A stretch of 64,000 nt of DNA. It comes from CAZJYI01 sp964550025 (GTDB lineage Bacteria; Verrucomicrobiota; Kiritimatiellia; UBA8416; CAYOBW01). This document shows, one piece after another, positions 24,794 to 33,106 of this stretch (positions are counted from its first letter, which is position 1; the number at the start of each line of letters is the position of its first letter). A program made the translations under genes and the position numbers. The stretch covers positions 124,001-188,000 of the forward strand of contig CAZJYI010000001.1 in assembly GCA_964550025.1 (NCBI GenBank). Direction: 5' to 3'. The notes below the pieces were generated by a model that did not search any database, was not told the origin of the DNA, and saw only the letters and a list, made by a program, of their open reading frames with translations.

Positions 24794-25109
24794 ACCTCGT
24801 CCGACCTGTTCACACGGAGGGCACCAGACCCATCAGTACGGCGCTGCAACAGTCAGCGGTCGCGCCCCGGTAGGTCCCAGTTGCACTGGGACCAGCAACA
24901 CGTCCCCGGTAGGTCCCAGTTGCACTGGGACCAGCAACACGTCCCCGGTAGGTCCCAGTTGCACTGGGACCAGCAGACGGAAGCGATGGGGACCGCGAGA
25001 GCCCGGCCCGGAGGTCCTGGTTCGCGCAATCCCATATCCCGGCACTCACGGGTCCCAGTACAACTGGGACCTACTTCCTTGCAGCCGTCCATCCATCTAC
25101 CGCTCCGTA
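24794..25109. other. 316-bp gene-free gap between the two cytochrome genes
   Basis: The gap holds the 39-bp tandem array (24869-24975) and one more inverted hairpin of the same type (GGTCCCAGTACAACTGGGACC near 25050-25070). No gene is seen. Confidence 0.8.
24869..24975 (+). repeat. 39-bp tandem repeat, about 2.7 copies, each containing a hairpin
   Basis: Unit starts at 24869, 24908 and 24947, with a constant 39-bp period. Each unit contains the near-perfect palindrome GGTCCCAGTTGCACTGGGACC. The copies are nearly identical, implying recent amplification. Confidence 0.9.
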
Positions 25110-26954
25110 TCACAGCGTCATCAGGAACGCTTCCAGGTCCTTCAGTTGCTGTTCCGAGAGGTCCGACGTCATGCCGTGACCGTCCTCCTTGTTGAAATCC
25201 TTGAGCACCTGCATGAGCGTGGCGGCGCGGCCGTCGTGCAGATAGGGGGCCGTGCGATAGAGCTCGATCAGCGACGGCGTGTCGAACTCACCGTCTCTGC
25301 CCCGGGTGCGCGGTGTCGCGGTCTCGACGTCATAGCAGTCGAGGTCCGTGTAGAGCGGGGGCGGATGGCAGGAGGCGCACCCGGCCTGCTTGAAGAGCTT
25401 CTTGCCGCGCGCGGCCGTGTCATCAAGCGTGCCGTCAGCTTTGCGGTGCCACGGGCTGGGGATGTAGGGTGCGGCGCGCAGGTAGGCGCGCACGGCGTCG
25501 AGCTCGCCCTTCCTGGGTTGCACGAACTGGATGAAAATGAACCCCTTTTCGACGGCGACGTCCATGCTGGCCCGAACGCCGAGCGACATGGCGGGCGGCG
25601 TCTGCCACGAACCGACCAGCGACTTCGCGTTCTTGGGGTTACCGAGACCGTCATTCAACAGGTCCCAGTTCACGCCATCGACGCGCGCCCCGTCGGGGTG
25701 GCAGCTCGCGCAGCTCAGCCACTGCTGGAAGCAGTGGCCGCCGTCATTGAAGAGAAACTCACCCCTGCGCACAAGGTCCATGGGCGGCTGTTTGCCAAGG
25801 GCAATATGGTGTATCACTCTCAGGGAGGCCGGATTGATGACGGCGATATTGTCGGAGTAGTAGTTGGCCACCAGGAGGTGCCCGGACTTGGGGTGCACGG
25901 CCAATCCCGTAGGCCCCAGCCCGCCGCACCCGATGCGCCGAACGATGTCTCCGCGGTCCCACAGGAAGCCCAGGTTGTGGTGGGCATTGGCACGCTGCCC
26001 AGGCTTGGCCACACGGAGGCGTTCGTGCAGCTTCGACAGGTTCACGACCGAGAGCTGGTGGGTGCCACGGTGCGAAACGAACAGCGTCTTGCCGTCGCGC
26101 GAGAAAACCACGCCGTGCGGGTTGGCCATGCCGGAGCTCACATTGTCCAGGAGCACGGTGATCGCCTTCCCGTCACCCGCGAGAGGAATCAGCGTCAGTG
26201 CATTGGTGTGCACCCACCCTTGGTGGAGTTGCGAAGGTGTGACGTTGAAGTTCGGGCGCGAGTGTACGCAGGCGGCCCACTTGCCGTCAGGGCTCACGGC
26301 AATCCCCTGCCCCAGCAGCATGGTGCCGGGGGAGCGCACTTTGCACACGACTTTGAGCTCCGCCGTATCGACCACCGCAACGTGCGCGCTGAGATCGGGC
26401 TTGGTGGCCGGTTCGTGGGACAGCAGGTGATTGACAACGAGCGTCTTCCCGTCGGGCGTCAGCGCCAGGTGTGTCGGCCCACGCCCCGTCTTGATGCGGC
26501 GGACCTCTTTGCGCCGCGCGATGTCAATGACCGACACGTCGTCGGAGATGTAGTTCGCGGTGTAGAGGCGCTTGCCGTCGGCGGATACGACAAGGTCGCG
26601 CGGCTCGAACCCGCAGCGCACCGTCGCCCGCAGCTTGCCCACCACGGGGTCAACGAACGAAACGGTGTGTTCGCGCGTGTTGGCGACGTAGACGGTTTTT
26701 CCGTCGGGGGACACGGCGACGCCGTTGGGAGCGTGCCCGGTTGGGATCTCTCTGATGACCTTGCGCGTGGCCGTGTTGATCATCGAGAGCTTGTCGGCGG
26801 TGTGGTTGGTCACATAGACGCGCCTGCCGTCCCGCGAGACGGCCAGCTTGACGGGCGAACGGTAGATGGGGCGTGCGGCGGCAGAGACAAACGCGGAGGT
26901 CAGAAAGACGGCAACCGGCAGGCAGGTATGGAAACGGGAGGAGTGATGTCTCAT
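25110..26954 (-). CDS. Secreted YVTN beta-propeller fused to a MauG-like diheme cytochrome c peroxidase domain
   Basis: The ATG at 26954 is placed directly before the signal peptide (FHTCLPVAVFLTSAFVSAA) and gives 614 residues; there is no good ribosome binding site. The first ~370 residues are YVTN-type blades, each with a variant of VSPDGKTVYVAN or GKTLFVSHRG. The C-terminal half carries two heme motifs, CASCHPDG and CASCHPPP, in the arrangement of MauG/CcpA-type diheme peroxidases, and ends with TPSLIELYRTAPYLHDGRA, a family hallmark. It is probably periplasmic. It is co-directional with the triheme protein 323 bp downstream, so the two may exchange electrons (inference). Confidence 0.88.
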   Translation of the reverse strand: MRHHSSRFHTCLPVAVFLTSAFVSAAARPIYRSPVKLAVSRDGRRVYVTNHTADKLSMINTATRKVIREIPTGHAPNGVAVSPDGKTVYVANTREHTVSFVDPVVGKLRATVRCGFEPRDLVVSADGKRLYTANYISDDVSVIDIARRKEVRRIKTGRGPTHLALTPDGKTLVVNHLLSHEPATKPDLSAHVAVVDTAELKVVCKVRSPGTMLLGQGIAVSPDGKWAACVHSRPNFNVTPSQLHQGWVHTNALTLIPLAGDGKAITVLLDNVSSGMANPHGVVFSRDGKTLFVSHRGTHQLSVVNLSKLHERLRVAKPGQRANAHHNLGFLWDRGDIVRRIGCGGLGPTGLAVHPKSGHLLVANYYSDNIAVINPASLRVIHHIALGKQPPMDLVRRGEFLFNDGGHCFQQWLSCASCHPDGARVDGVNWDLLNDGLGNPKNAKSLVGSWQTPPAMSLGVRASMDVAVEKGFIFIQFVQPRKGELDAVRAYLRAAPYIPSPWHRKADGTLDDTAARGKKLFKQAGCASCHPPPLYTDLDCYDVETATPRTRGRDGEFDTPSLIELYRTAPYLHDGRAATLMQVLKDFNKEDGHGMTSDLSEQQLKDLEAFLMTL

Positions 26955-27183
26955 AGATCGCGCATAGTAACGGATCGGTGTCCTGTCGCCAAAGGAAAAG
27001 CAGGCAGAATGCGGCGGCAACGCGGTCTCCCTGACGGTCATCATCGGGGACGTCTGCAAAGGTGCCCGGCGACGGTCTTGACCCTGCCGCCGGCCTCCCG
27101 TAGCCTCTCCACCGGTGTCGACCGTCTCTTGGTCTTCGAGCCGGCAACGGCCCTGTGCGTCAATGTTATGGAGATATGACGGC

Positions 27184-29745
27184 ATGACATGTCAGGCCCC
27201 TAGCCCCTTGGTACATTTGATCTGCAATGCTCACCTTGATCCCGTCTGGTTGTGGGAGTGGGAAGAGGGCGCCGCCGAAGCGTTGGCGACGTTCCGCACC
27301 GCCGCGGACCTGTGCGAGGAGTTTGAGGCGTTTGTCTTTTGTCACAACGAGGCGTTGCTCTACCAGCATATCGAGGCATTGGAACCGGCCCTCTTCAAGC
27401 GGATTCAAGAGCTCGTCAGTCGGGGACAATGGCATATCATGGGCGGATGGTTCCTGCAGCCGGACTGCAACATGCCGTCGGGAGAGTCGTTCCTTCGACA
27501 GATTCAGCTTGGCCGGCGCTACTTCGAGGAGAAGTTTGGCGTTCGTCCAACCACGGCGATCAACTTCGATTCGTTCGGCCACACGCGCGGGCTCGTCCAG
27601 ATTCTCAAGCAGTGCGGGTATGACAGCTACCTCTTCTGCCGTCCCCTGCAGGGGATGCACGTGGCGTGGGCCTCGAACCAGTTCTGGTGGGAAGGGTTCG
27701 ATGGATCACGTGTGCTCGCCTCGCGCGCAATGGAGTGGTACAACTCGCCGCTCGGGCGCGCGCGCGAAAAGGTCGAGAATGTAGTCGAGGCGGTTGGCGG
27801 TCAGTCCGCAAGACCGATGCCGGCCGTCGGCAATGCGAGCCGAGGCGCCGCGGCGCGCACCGTGCCCGACGTCTTTCACGTGCTATGGGGAGTCGGCAAC
27901 CATGGCGGCGGTCCGAGCCGCAAAGACCTGCGCGACCTGGCCGCGCTCATGCGGGAGCACGGTGCGACGATCATGCACTCGACCCCGGAACGGTACTTCG
28001 CGGACCTGAGGGCGAGCAGCGCAACGCTGCCCGTGCATGCCGACGACATGAATCCGTGGGGCGTGGGGTGCTACATCTCGCAGGTGCGTATCAAGCAGCT
28101 TCATCGTCGCCTCGAGAACGAGCTCTATGCCACGGAGAAGCTGACAGCGGCGGCCGCGTTGTCGGGCTTTCACTGGCCCGAGGAAGCCCTGCAGAGCGCG
28201 ATGCGGGACCTCTGCCTGGCCGAGTTCCACGACATCCTCCCCGGAAGCTCGATCCAACCGGTCGAAGAGCAGGGCATCCGAATCCTGCAGCACGGCCTGG
28301 AAGAGCTCTCGCGTGTGCGGAACGCCGCGTTTGTCTTCCTGGCCCAGGGCGAGCGCGCGGCTCGGGAAGGTGAGATTCCCGTGCTGGTCGCCAACCCGCA
28401 CCCGTTCCCGGTGGAGGCGACAGTCGCCTGCGAATTCAATCTGCCGGACCAGAACTACGGCAACGATTGGACGGTTCCCGACGTCTACGCAGGGCGGCAC
28501 CGCGTGCCCTCCCAGGTCGAGCAGGAACTGAGCAACCTCAATCTCGACTGGCGCAAGCGCGTTGTGTTTCGGGCAACGCTGAAACCGTCGGGCGTCACAC
28601 GGTTCGATTGCCGTCTACGCCGGGCGCCGACCAAACGCACGCCCTTTGACGGCACAATGGACCGCCGTGAGGTGGCGCTTGCCGCGGAAGGGACGGAGGT
28701 GGCCATCGATCGGCGCTCCGGGTTGATGAAGCGCCTGGTTGTGAACGGCACTCCCATCCTGGCACCGCGCGCCTTTCAGCCCGTCGTGATGGAAGACTCT
28801 GCCGATCCGTGGGGAATGCGAGTGACCTCGTTCATGAAGAGGGCGGGCCTGTTCAAGCGCCTGTCCTCCGAAGAGGCGGCACGGTTCGCGGGGGTTGCGG
28901 TTCCGCGCCTGGCACCCGTGCGCGTCATCGAGCACGGCGACGTGCGCACGGTCATCGAGTCGCTCATGGCCTACGAAAAATCACGCCTGGTGATGCGGCT
29001 TGCCGTCCCCCGAACGGGCGGCGAAGTCGCGGTCGACGTCCGTGTCTTCTGGCACGAGCAGGACCGGCTGCTCAAGCTCCGCCTGCCGTGGGATCCCGCC
29101 CTCGGCGCGCCCCGCTTCCGGGGACAGACGGCGTTCGGCGTACAGGAGCATCCCCTCGACGGCAGTGAGGTTGCTGCTCTGAAGTGGGTGGCCCTGGAGT
29201 TCCCCGAGAGGGATCTTGCGTTAACGGTGGTCAACGACGGAACGTACGCGTTCAGCGCCGACCGCCGCGCGCTCTACCTGACGCTGTTGCATTCGCCGGC
29301 CTATGCGGCCCACCCTATTGCGGACCGTCACCTGCTCGCACCGGACCGCTTTCATCCACGCTCCGACCAGGGCGAACGGCAATTCCGCTTCTGGCTCAAG
29401 GTCGGACCGGCAAGCGCGCGAATGGCACACGTGTCCCGCGAAGCGGACGCACACAACGAGAAGCCCTCGGCGGTCTCGTTCTTCCCGTCCGGCGAGGGAA
29501 TCCATCCCGCGAAACCGGGTCTGCGACTGACCGGCCGCACGGTCCAGCTCTCCGCGCTCCGAAAGGTGCCGGGGGAGGAGGCTTACATCGCGCGTGTCTT
29601 CAATCCTCTTCCGCGCCGTGCAAGCTGCGAGCTGGTGCTCGAGGCGCTCGGCGTCCGGGAACGCATCGCGCTGGACGCCATGGTCTTTCGCACTTACCGC
29701 ATCGAACGGGGACGGATGACGGAGGTCCCGCCGGATATCCGCTGA
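27184..29745 (+). CDS. Glycoside hydrolase family 38 alpha-mannosidase
   Basis: The 853-residue protein starts at ATG 27184, preceded by GGAGATATG; no signal peptide is seen, so it is cytoplasmic. HLDPVWLWEW provides the zinc ligands His17 and Asp19. INFDSFGH contains the catalytic nucleophile Asp129, and WGVGNHGGGPSRKDL and the FHDILPGSS motif complete the GH38 active site. The C-terminal half forms the usual beta-sandwich domains. GH38 enzymes remove alpha-mannose from N-glycan-like or mannan oligosaccharides. The gene converges on a sugar ABC transporter only 7 bp away, which could import the substrate. Confidence 0.95.
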   Translation: MTCQAPSPLVHLICNAHLDPVWLWEWEEGAAEALATFRTAADLCEEFEAFVFCHNEALLYQHIEALEPALFKRIQELVSRGQWHIMGGWFLQPDCNMPSGESFLRQIQLGRRYFEEKFGVRPTTAINFDSFGHTRGLVQILKQCGYDSYLFCRPLQGMHVAWASNQFWWEGFDGSRVLASRAMEWYNSPLGRAREKVENVVEAVGGQSARPMPAVGNASRGAAARTVPDVFHVLWGVGNHGGGPSRKDLRDLAALMREHGATIMHSTPERYFADLRASSATLPVHADDMNPWGVGCYISQVRIKQLHRRLENELYATEKLTAAAALSGFHWPEEALQSAMRDLCLAEFHDILPGSSIQPVEEQGIRILQHGLEELSRVRNAAFVFLAQGERAAREGEIPVLVANPHPFPVEATVACEFNLPDQNYGNDWTVPDVYAGRHRVPSQVEQELSNLNLDWRKRVVFRATLKPSGVTRFDCRLRRAPTKRTPFDGTMDRREVALAAEGTEVAIDRRSGLMKRLVVNGTPILAPRAFQPVVMEDSADPWGMRVTSFMKRAGLFKRLSSEEAARFAGVAVPRLAPVRVIEHGDVRTVIESLMAYEKSRLVMRLAVPRTGGEVAVDVRVFWHEQDRLLKLRLPWDPALGAPRFRGQTAFGVQEHPLDGSEVAALKWVALEFPERDLALTVVNDGTYAFSADRRALYLTLLHSPAYAAHPIADRHLLAPDRFHPRSDQGERQFRFWLKVGPASARMAHVSREADAHNEKPSAVSFFPSGEGIHPAKPGLRLTGRTVQLSALRKVPGEEAYIARVFNPLPRRASCELVLEALGVRERIALDAMVFRTYRIERGRMTEVPPDIR

Positions 29746-29752
29746 ACGTTCC

Positions 29753-30625
29753 CTACCCCTTGCTGCCCGTCGTCGAGATGCCCTGGATGAAGGTCTTCTG
29801 GGCGAGGAAGAAGAGGATGATGATGGGGATCGTGAAGAGGCAGGCGCCGGCCATGAGCTGGGCCCACTCGCTCCCAAAGCTGCTCATGAACTGCTGCAGT
29901 CCGTAGGCCACGGTGTACTTGGAGGGGTCGTTGACGTAGAGCAGCGGGCCGAAGAAATCATTCCAGGTACGCAGGAACTGGAAGAGCGAGCAGGTCGCCA
30001 GCGCGGGCCGGGCCAACGGCAACATAACGCGGAAGAAGATGCGGGCTTCGCTTGCCCCGTCGATGCGGGCGGCCTCGGCCAGTTCCTCGGGAATCGTGCG
30101 GAAGAACTGGCGCAGGAGGAAGATGAAGAACGGGTTTCCGAAAAACGCCGGCACGATCAGGGGCAGGAGCGTCCCGTACATGCCGAGCTTCCGGAACAGG
30201 GTGAACACGGGAATCATGGTCACCTGCAGGGGCAAGGCCATGGTGGAGATCATGATCATAAACAGAACTTCGCGCCCGCGGAACTGCAGTCGTGCGAAGC
30301 CGTAGGCCACAACGGCACTGGAGAACACTGCGCCGACCACGTTGAAGACGCACAGAATCAGCGTGTTTCTCAGGTAGGTCCCAAACGGCACGGTCTTCAT
30401 GGCCTTCGGGTAGTTCTCCCACTGCACGGGCCGCGGAATCATGTTCTCTATCGAAAACGGCTGTGTGGCCTCCCCTTCGCGGGGGAAGATCTGCTCGTCG
30501 GTCTTCAGCGACGTCGACATCATCCAGGCCAGCGGCATCACGAACGGAACACACATCAGCAACAGCACGACGTGCGCGGCAATGCGCTGCGTCCGGGTCA
30601 TCGCAAATGGCGACCTACTCCGCAT
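29753..30625 (-). CDS. Sugar ABC transporter permease, MalG type
   Basis: ATG 30625 is chosen because AAGGAG lies 7 nt upstream; it overlaps the end of the binding-protein gene by 11 bp. The 290-residue protein has six hydrophobic helices. The cytoplasmic EAA loop reads EELAEAARIDGASEARIFFRVMLP, the docking site for the ATPase. The N-terminal MPLAWMMSTSLKT and the final IQGISTTGSKG (the G-x-x-x-G-A-x-KG tail) are classic for carbohydrate uptake family CUT1 MalG-like permeases. No ATPase gene is present; CUT1 systems often share an MsmX-type ATPase encoded elsewhere. Confidence 0.93.
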   Translation of the reverse strand: MRSRSPFAMTRTQRIAAHVVLLLMCVPFVMPLAWMMSTSLKTDEQIFPREGEATQPFSIENMIPRPVQWENYPKAMKTVPFGTYLRNTLILCVFNVVGAVFSSAVVAYGFARLQFRGREVLFMIMISTMALPLQVTMIPVFTLFRKLGMYGTLLPLIVPAFFGNPFFIFLLRQFFRTIPEELAEAARIDGASEARIFFRVMLPLARPALATCSLFQFLRTWNDFFGPLLYVNDPSKYTVAYGLQQFMSSFGSEWAQLMAGACLFTIPIIILFFLAQKTFIQGISTTGSKG

Positions 30626-32039
30626 AGCCGAACTCCTTGCGCCGGGCGACTTCCGAGGCAATCTCCTGCTCCAACCGCGCGAGCGCCTTCTCGGCGCTCA
30701 GCGAACCAAGCGTCGCCGACTCGTCGGTCGCCTTGATCCGGTCTTCCAGGTAGATCTGGTACGGCACGGGCGGCGACGGTTCGATGTTGGGGCTGGGGAG
30801 AATGTCGAGGAACGTCTGGAACGTAGGGTGATCTTCGACGTACTTGCGGTAGATGGGGGATTCCGCCACGCGCGTGTTGAGCGGTAGCCAGCCGCCCCAC
30901 GTGTAGAACTCGGCCGCGCGCTCGGGCTCCGACAGCCCCGACCAGAACTTGATGAACTCCCACGCGCCCGCGGGGCATTTCGCCCCCACGGGGATGATCA
31001 TGAAATTGCCGTTGGACCAGCCGGCCTTTGCGCGGCCGCCCTCGGCGGGAACGGGAACGGGCGCCGTGACGTAGGCGAGCTCCGGCGCGAAACGCTTGAG
31101 CTGGACAACGCGCCACTGCCCGTCCGCAACGCAGGAGTACTTGCCGGTAATGAACGGCCAATCGGCGCCGAAGCGGGTGGTCAGCGACGACTCGAAACGG
31201 ACGACCTTGTCGAAGCCGAGCTCCTCCCGGCACTTCGCCAGGTACGCCAGCGCGCGCAGGTTGGCGGGCGTGTTGAGCGTCAGTCTCCCGGACTCGTGGT
31301 CGTAGAAGCCGCCGCTGAAACGCGGAGCATACATGCGAAAGAACTCGGGGAGAAAACCTACGCGGCTCAGGAGCTTACCGTCGTATCGGTCCAGCATCCG
31401 CCCCCATTCGTCGAGTGCCTCGAGCGTCCTGGGCAGGTAGACCTGCACGCCGCGCAGATCGTCCAGGCTGGCGATGCGTTCGGGAATGCCCCCGGGCAGG
31501 AGTCCGGCCTCCTTGAGGTGGTCGAGGCGGTAGTACATGGCCCAGATGTTGAGGCCGGTCGTCACACCGTAGAGGTGCTCTTTGTACATACCGATCTTGC
31601 GCGCGATGGGATAAGCCGTCGCCTGGAAGTCGGCCCACTCCTCCTCGGACATGAGTGAATCGAGCGGGAGGATCAACTTGCTTTCAGCCCACTTGGGGAT
31701 AACCGGGTTCCACTGCGCCATGCAGTCGGGCGGGTCGCCGCCGGCAACGGCCAGCAGGAACTTCGAATCGGCGGAGTGTCCCGGCACGGAGAGCGGGATT
31801 ACCTCGTACTCGTCCTGGCTCTCATTGAATCGGTCGCAGATGTCTTCGACGACCACCTTCCACTCGGCCGTCCACATGTGCCAGAAACGGACGGGTGTGC
31901 GATCGGGGTACTTGCGGCGGGAGCCGCCCGACACGGCCCACGAGAAGACCATGCCCAGAACGGCGATGACAGCCAGCGCGATGAAGGCCTTGCCGGCGCC
32001 GGCCGTTGCGTCCTGCTTTCTGGCCTCTTCAACCGCCAT
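30615..32039 (-). CDS. Sugar ABC transporter substrate-binding protein, membrane-anchored
   Basis: The 474-residue extracytoplasmic binding protein belongs to the CUT1 (cluster 1) type. It lacks a lipobox; instead residues about 17-37 (AFIALAVIAVLGMVFSWAV) form an uncleaved-looking anchor. VRFWHMWTAEWKVVVEDI and DRFNESQDEYEV open the first lobe. LYGVTTGLNIWAMYYRLDHLKEAG is the conserved hinge region, and GNFMIIPVGAKCPAGAWEFIKF the late lobe motif. The ATG at 32039 overlaps the upstream permease by 11 bp, so the three transporter genes are tightly coupled. The substrate is probably an oligosaccharide; mannosides are suggested by the GH38 neighbour (inference). Confidence 0.92.
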   Translation of the reverse strand: MAVEEARKQDATAGAGKAFIALAVIAVLGMVFSWAVSGGSRRKYPDRTPVRFWHMWTAEWKVVVEDICDRFNESQDEYEVIPLSVPGHSADSKFLLAVAGGDPPDCMAQWNPVIPKWAESKLILPLDSLMSEEEWADFQATAYPIARKIGMYKEHLYGVTTGLNIWAMYYRLDHLKEAGLLPGGIPERIASLDDLRGVQVYLPRTLEALDEWGRMLDRYDGKLLSRVGFLPEFFRMYAPRFSGGFYDHESGRLTLNTPANLRALAYLAKCREELGFDKVVRFESSLTTRFGADWPFITGKYSCVADGQWRVVQLKRFAPELAYVTAPVPVPAEGGRAKAGWSNGNFMIIPVGAKCPAGAWEFIKFWSGLSEPERAAEFYTWGGWLPLNTRVAESPIYRKYVEDHPTFQTFLDILPSPNIEPSPPVPYQIYLEDRIKATDESATLGSLSAEKALARLEQEIASEVARRKEFGYAE

Positions 32040-32895
32040 AGTGCACCCACTTCTTGTGTGACCTGAACACGACGGCCGTGATGGTCACAACGATGACGAA
32101 CAGCACCCACGCCATGGCGCTGGCGTAGCCCATGTCGAGGTAGCGCCAGGCGCGGTTGAAGAGGTAGAGAGCATAGAACGTCGTGCTGTCCTCGGGACCG
32201 CCCTGGGTCATGATGTAGGCCTGCGCGAAATACTGAAACGCGTGGATAATGCCCATGATGAGGTTGAAGAATATGACGGGGGTGAGCAGGGGGAGCGTGA
32301 CATGGCGCGTGCGCTGCCAGGCATTGGCGCCGTCCACGATGGCGGCTTCGTAAAGCGTCAGGGAAATGTCTTTCAGCCCTGCCAGGTAGATGATCATGCT
32401 GGCGCCCACGGCCCATAGCGACATGATCACGAGCGATCGAAATGCCCACGGCTCGCTTTTGAGCCAGGCCGGCCCCTCCACGCCGATCAGCCGAAGAATG
32501 CTGTTCACCAGACCGATCTGCGGGTTGAGCAGCCAGGTGAAGACAACACAGGTCGCCACCATGGGTACGATGGCCGGCAGGTAGAAAACCGTGCGGTACA
32601 CGCTGATGCCGCGAATGGGCAGGTTCAGCAGCAGGGCCAACCCCACGCCGGCCACGATCCCAAGCGGCACGGCGACGGCGGCGTACTTCAGCGTGATACC
32701 GAGCGATTTCCAGAAGAGCGGATCCTGCGTAAACAGGCGCCGGTAATTCGCCAGGCCAACCCACACCGGCGGCGAGACGACGTCGTAGCGAGTGAAAGCG
32801 AGGTAGATGCTGATCAGGAACGGGCCGGCCACGAAGAGCGTGAACCCGAGGAGCCACGGGCTGATGAAGAGATAGCCGGTCCACTTGCGCTGCAC
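32029..32895 (-). CDS. Sugar ABC transporter permease, MalF type
   Basis: The GTG at 32895 (GAGGAG 11 nt upstream) is preferred over TTG at 32964, because that TTG lies in a repeat tract and upstream of the candidate promoter. The 288-residue protein has six helices. The N-terminal YLFISPWLLGFTLFVAGPF is typical of CUT1 MalF-like permeases, and the EAA loop is LTLYEAAIVDGANAWQRTRHVTLP. First gene of the transporter operon; its stop overlaps the binding-protein start. Confidence 0.92.
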   Translation of the reverse strand: MQRKWTGYLFISPWLLGFTLFVAGPFLISIYLAFTRYDVVSPPVWVGLANYRRLFTQDPLFWKSLGITLKYAAVAVPLGIVAGVGLALLLNLPIRGISVYRTVFYLPAIVPMVATCVVFTWLLNPQIGLVNSILRLIGVEGPAWLKSEPWAFRSLVIMSLWAVGASMIIYLAGLKDISLTLYEAAIVDGANAWQRTRHVTLPLLTPVIFFNLIMGIIHAFQYFAQAYIMTQGGPEDSTTFYALYLFNRAWRYLDMGYASAMAWVLFVIVVTITAVVFRSHKKWVHYGG

Positions 32896-32927
32896 GTCGT
32901 GGGATACTCCTCGCTTTGGGATGAGGC

Positions 32928-32957
32928 ATCCTAGCCGAACGAGCCGGCGTATTTCAA
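32928..32957 (-). promoter_or_regulatory. Candidate promoter of the ABC transporter operon
   Basis: On the minus strand: TTGAAA (32957-32952), 18-bp spacer, TAGGAT (32933-32928). The start of transcription would be near 32921, which supports GTG 32895 as the start codon. The -35 box overlaps the first units of heptamer tract C. Confidence 0.5.
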
Positions 32958-33002
32958 ATCTCAAATCTCAGATCTCAGATCTCAGGTCTCAGGTCTCAGA
33001 TG
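32954..33002. repeat. Degenerate heptanucleotide tract C
   Basis: Seven contiguous in-register 7-bp units: TCAAATC twice, TCAGATC twice, TCAGGTC twice, then TCAGATG. Paired neighbouring units are identical, as expected from stepwise slippage. The tract lies at the 5' side of the ABC transporter operon. Confidence 0.9.
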
Positions 33003-33106
33003 TTGGATGCCGATATGTGTGAGGTGAGATGCCTCCGCCACCGGGCTTCGCTATCCTCGATCGCGCACACGTTCGTCCCATGCAGGCAGGTCGTCGGGCG
33101 GGCCCA

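Noticed and set aside
24869..24975. CRISPR array
   Set aside because: The 39-bp units are contiguous with no variable spacers, each unit is a hairpin, and no cas gene is near.
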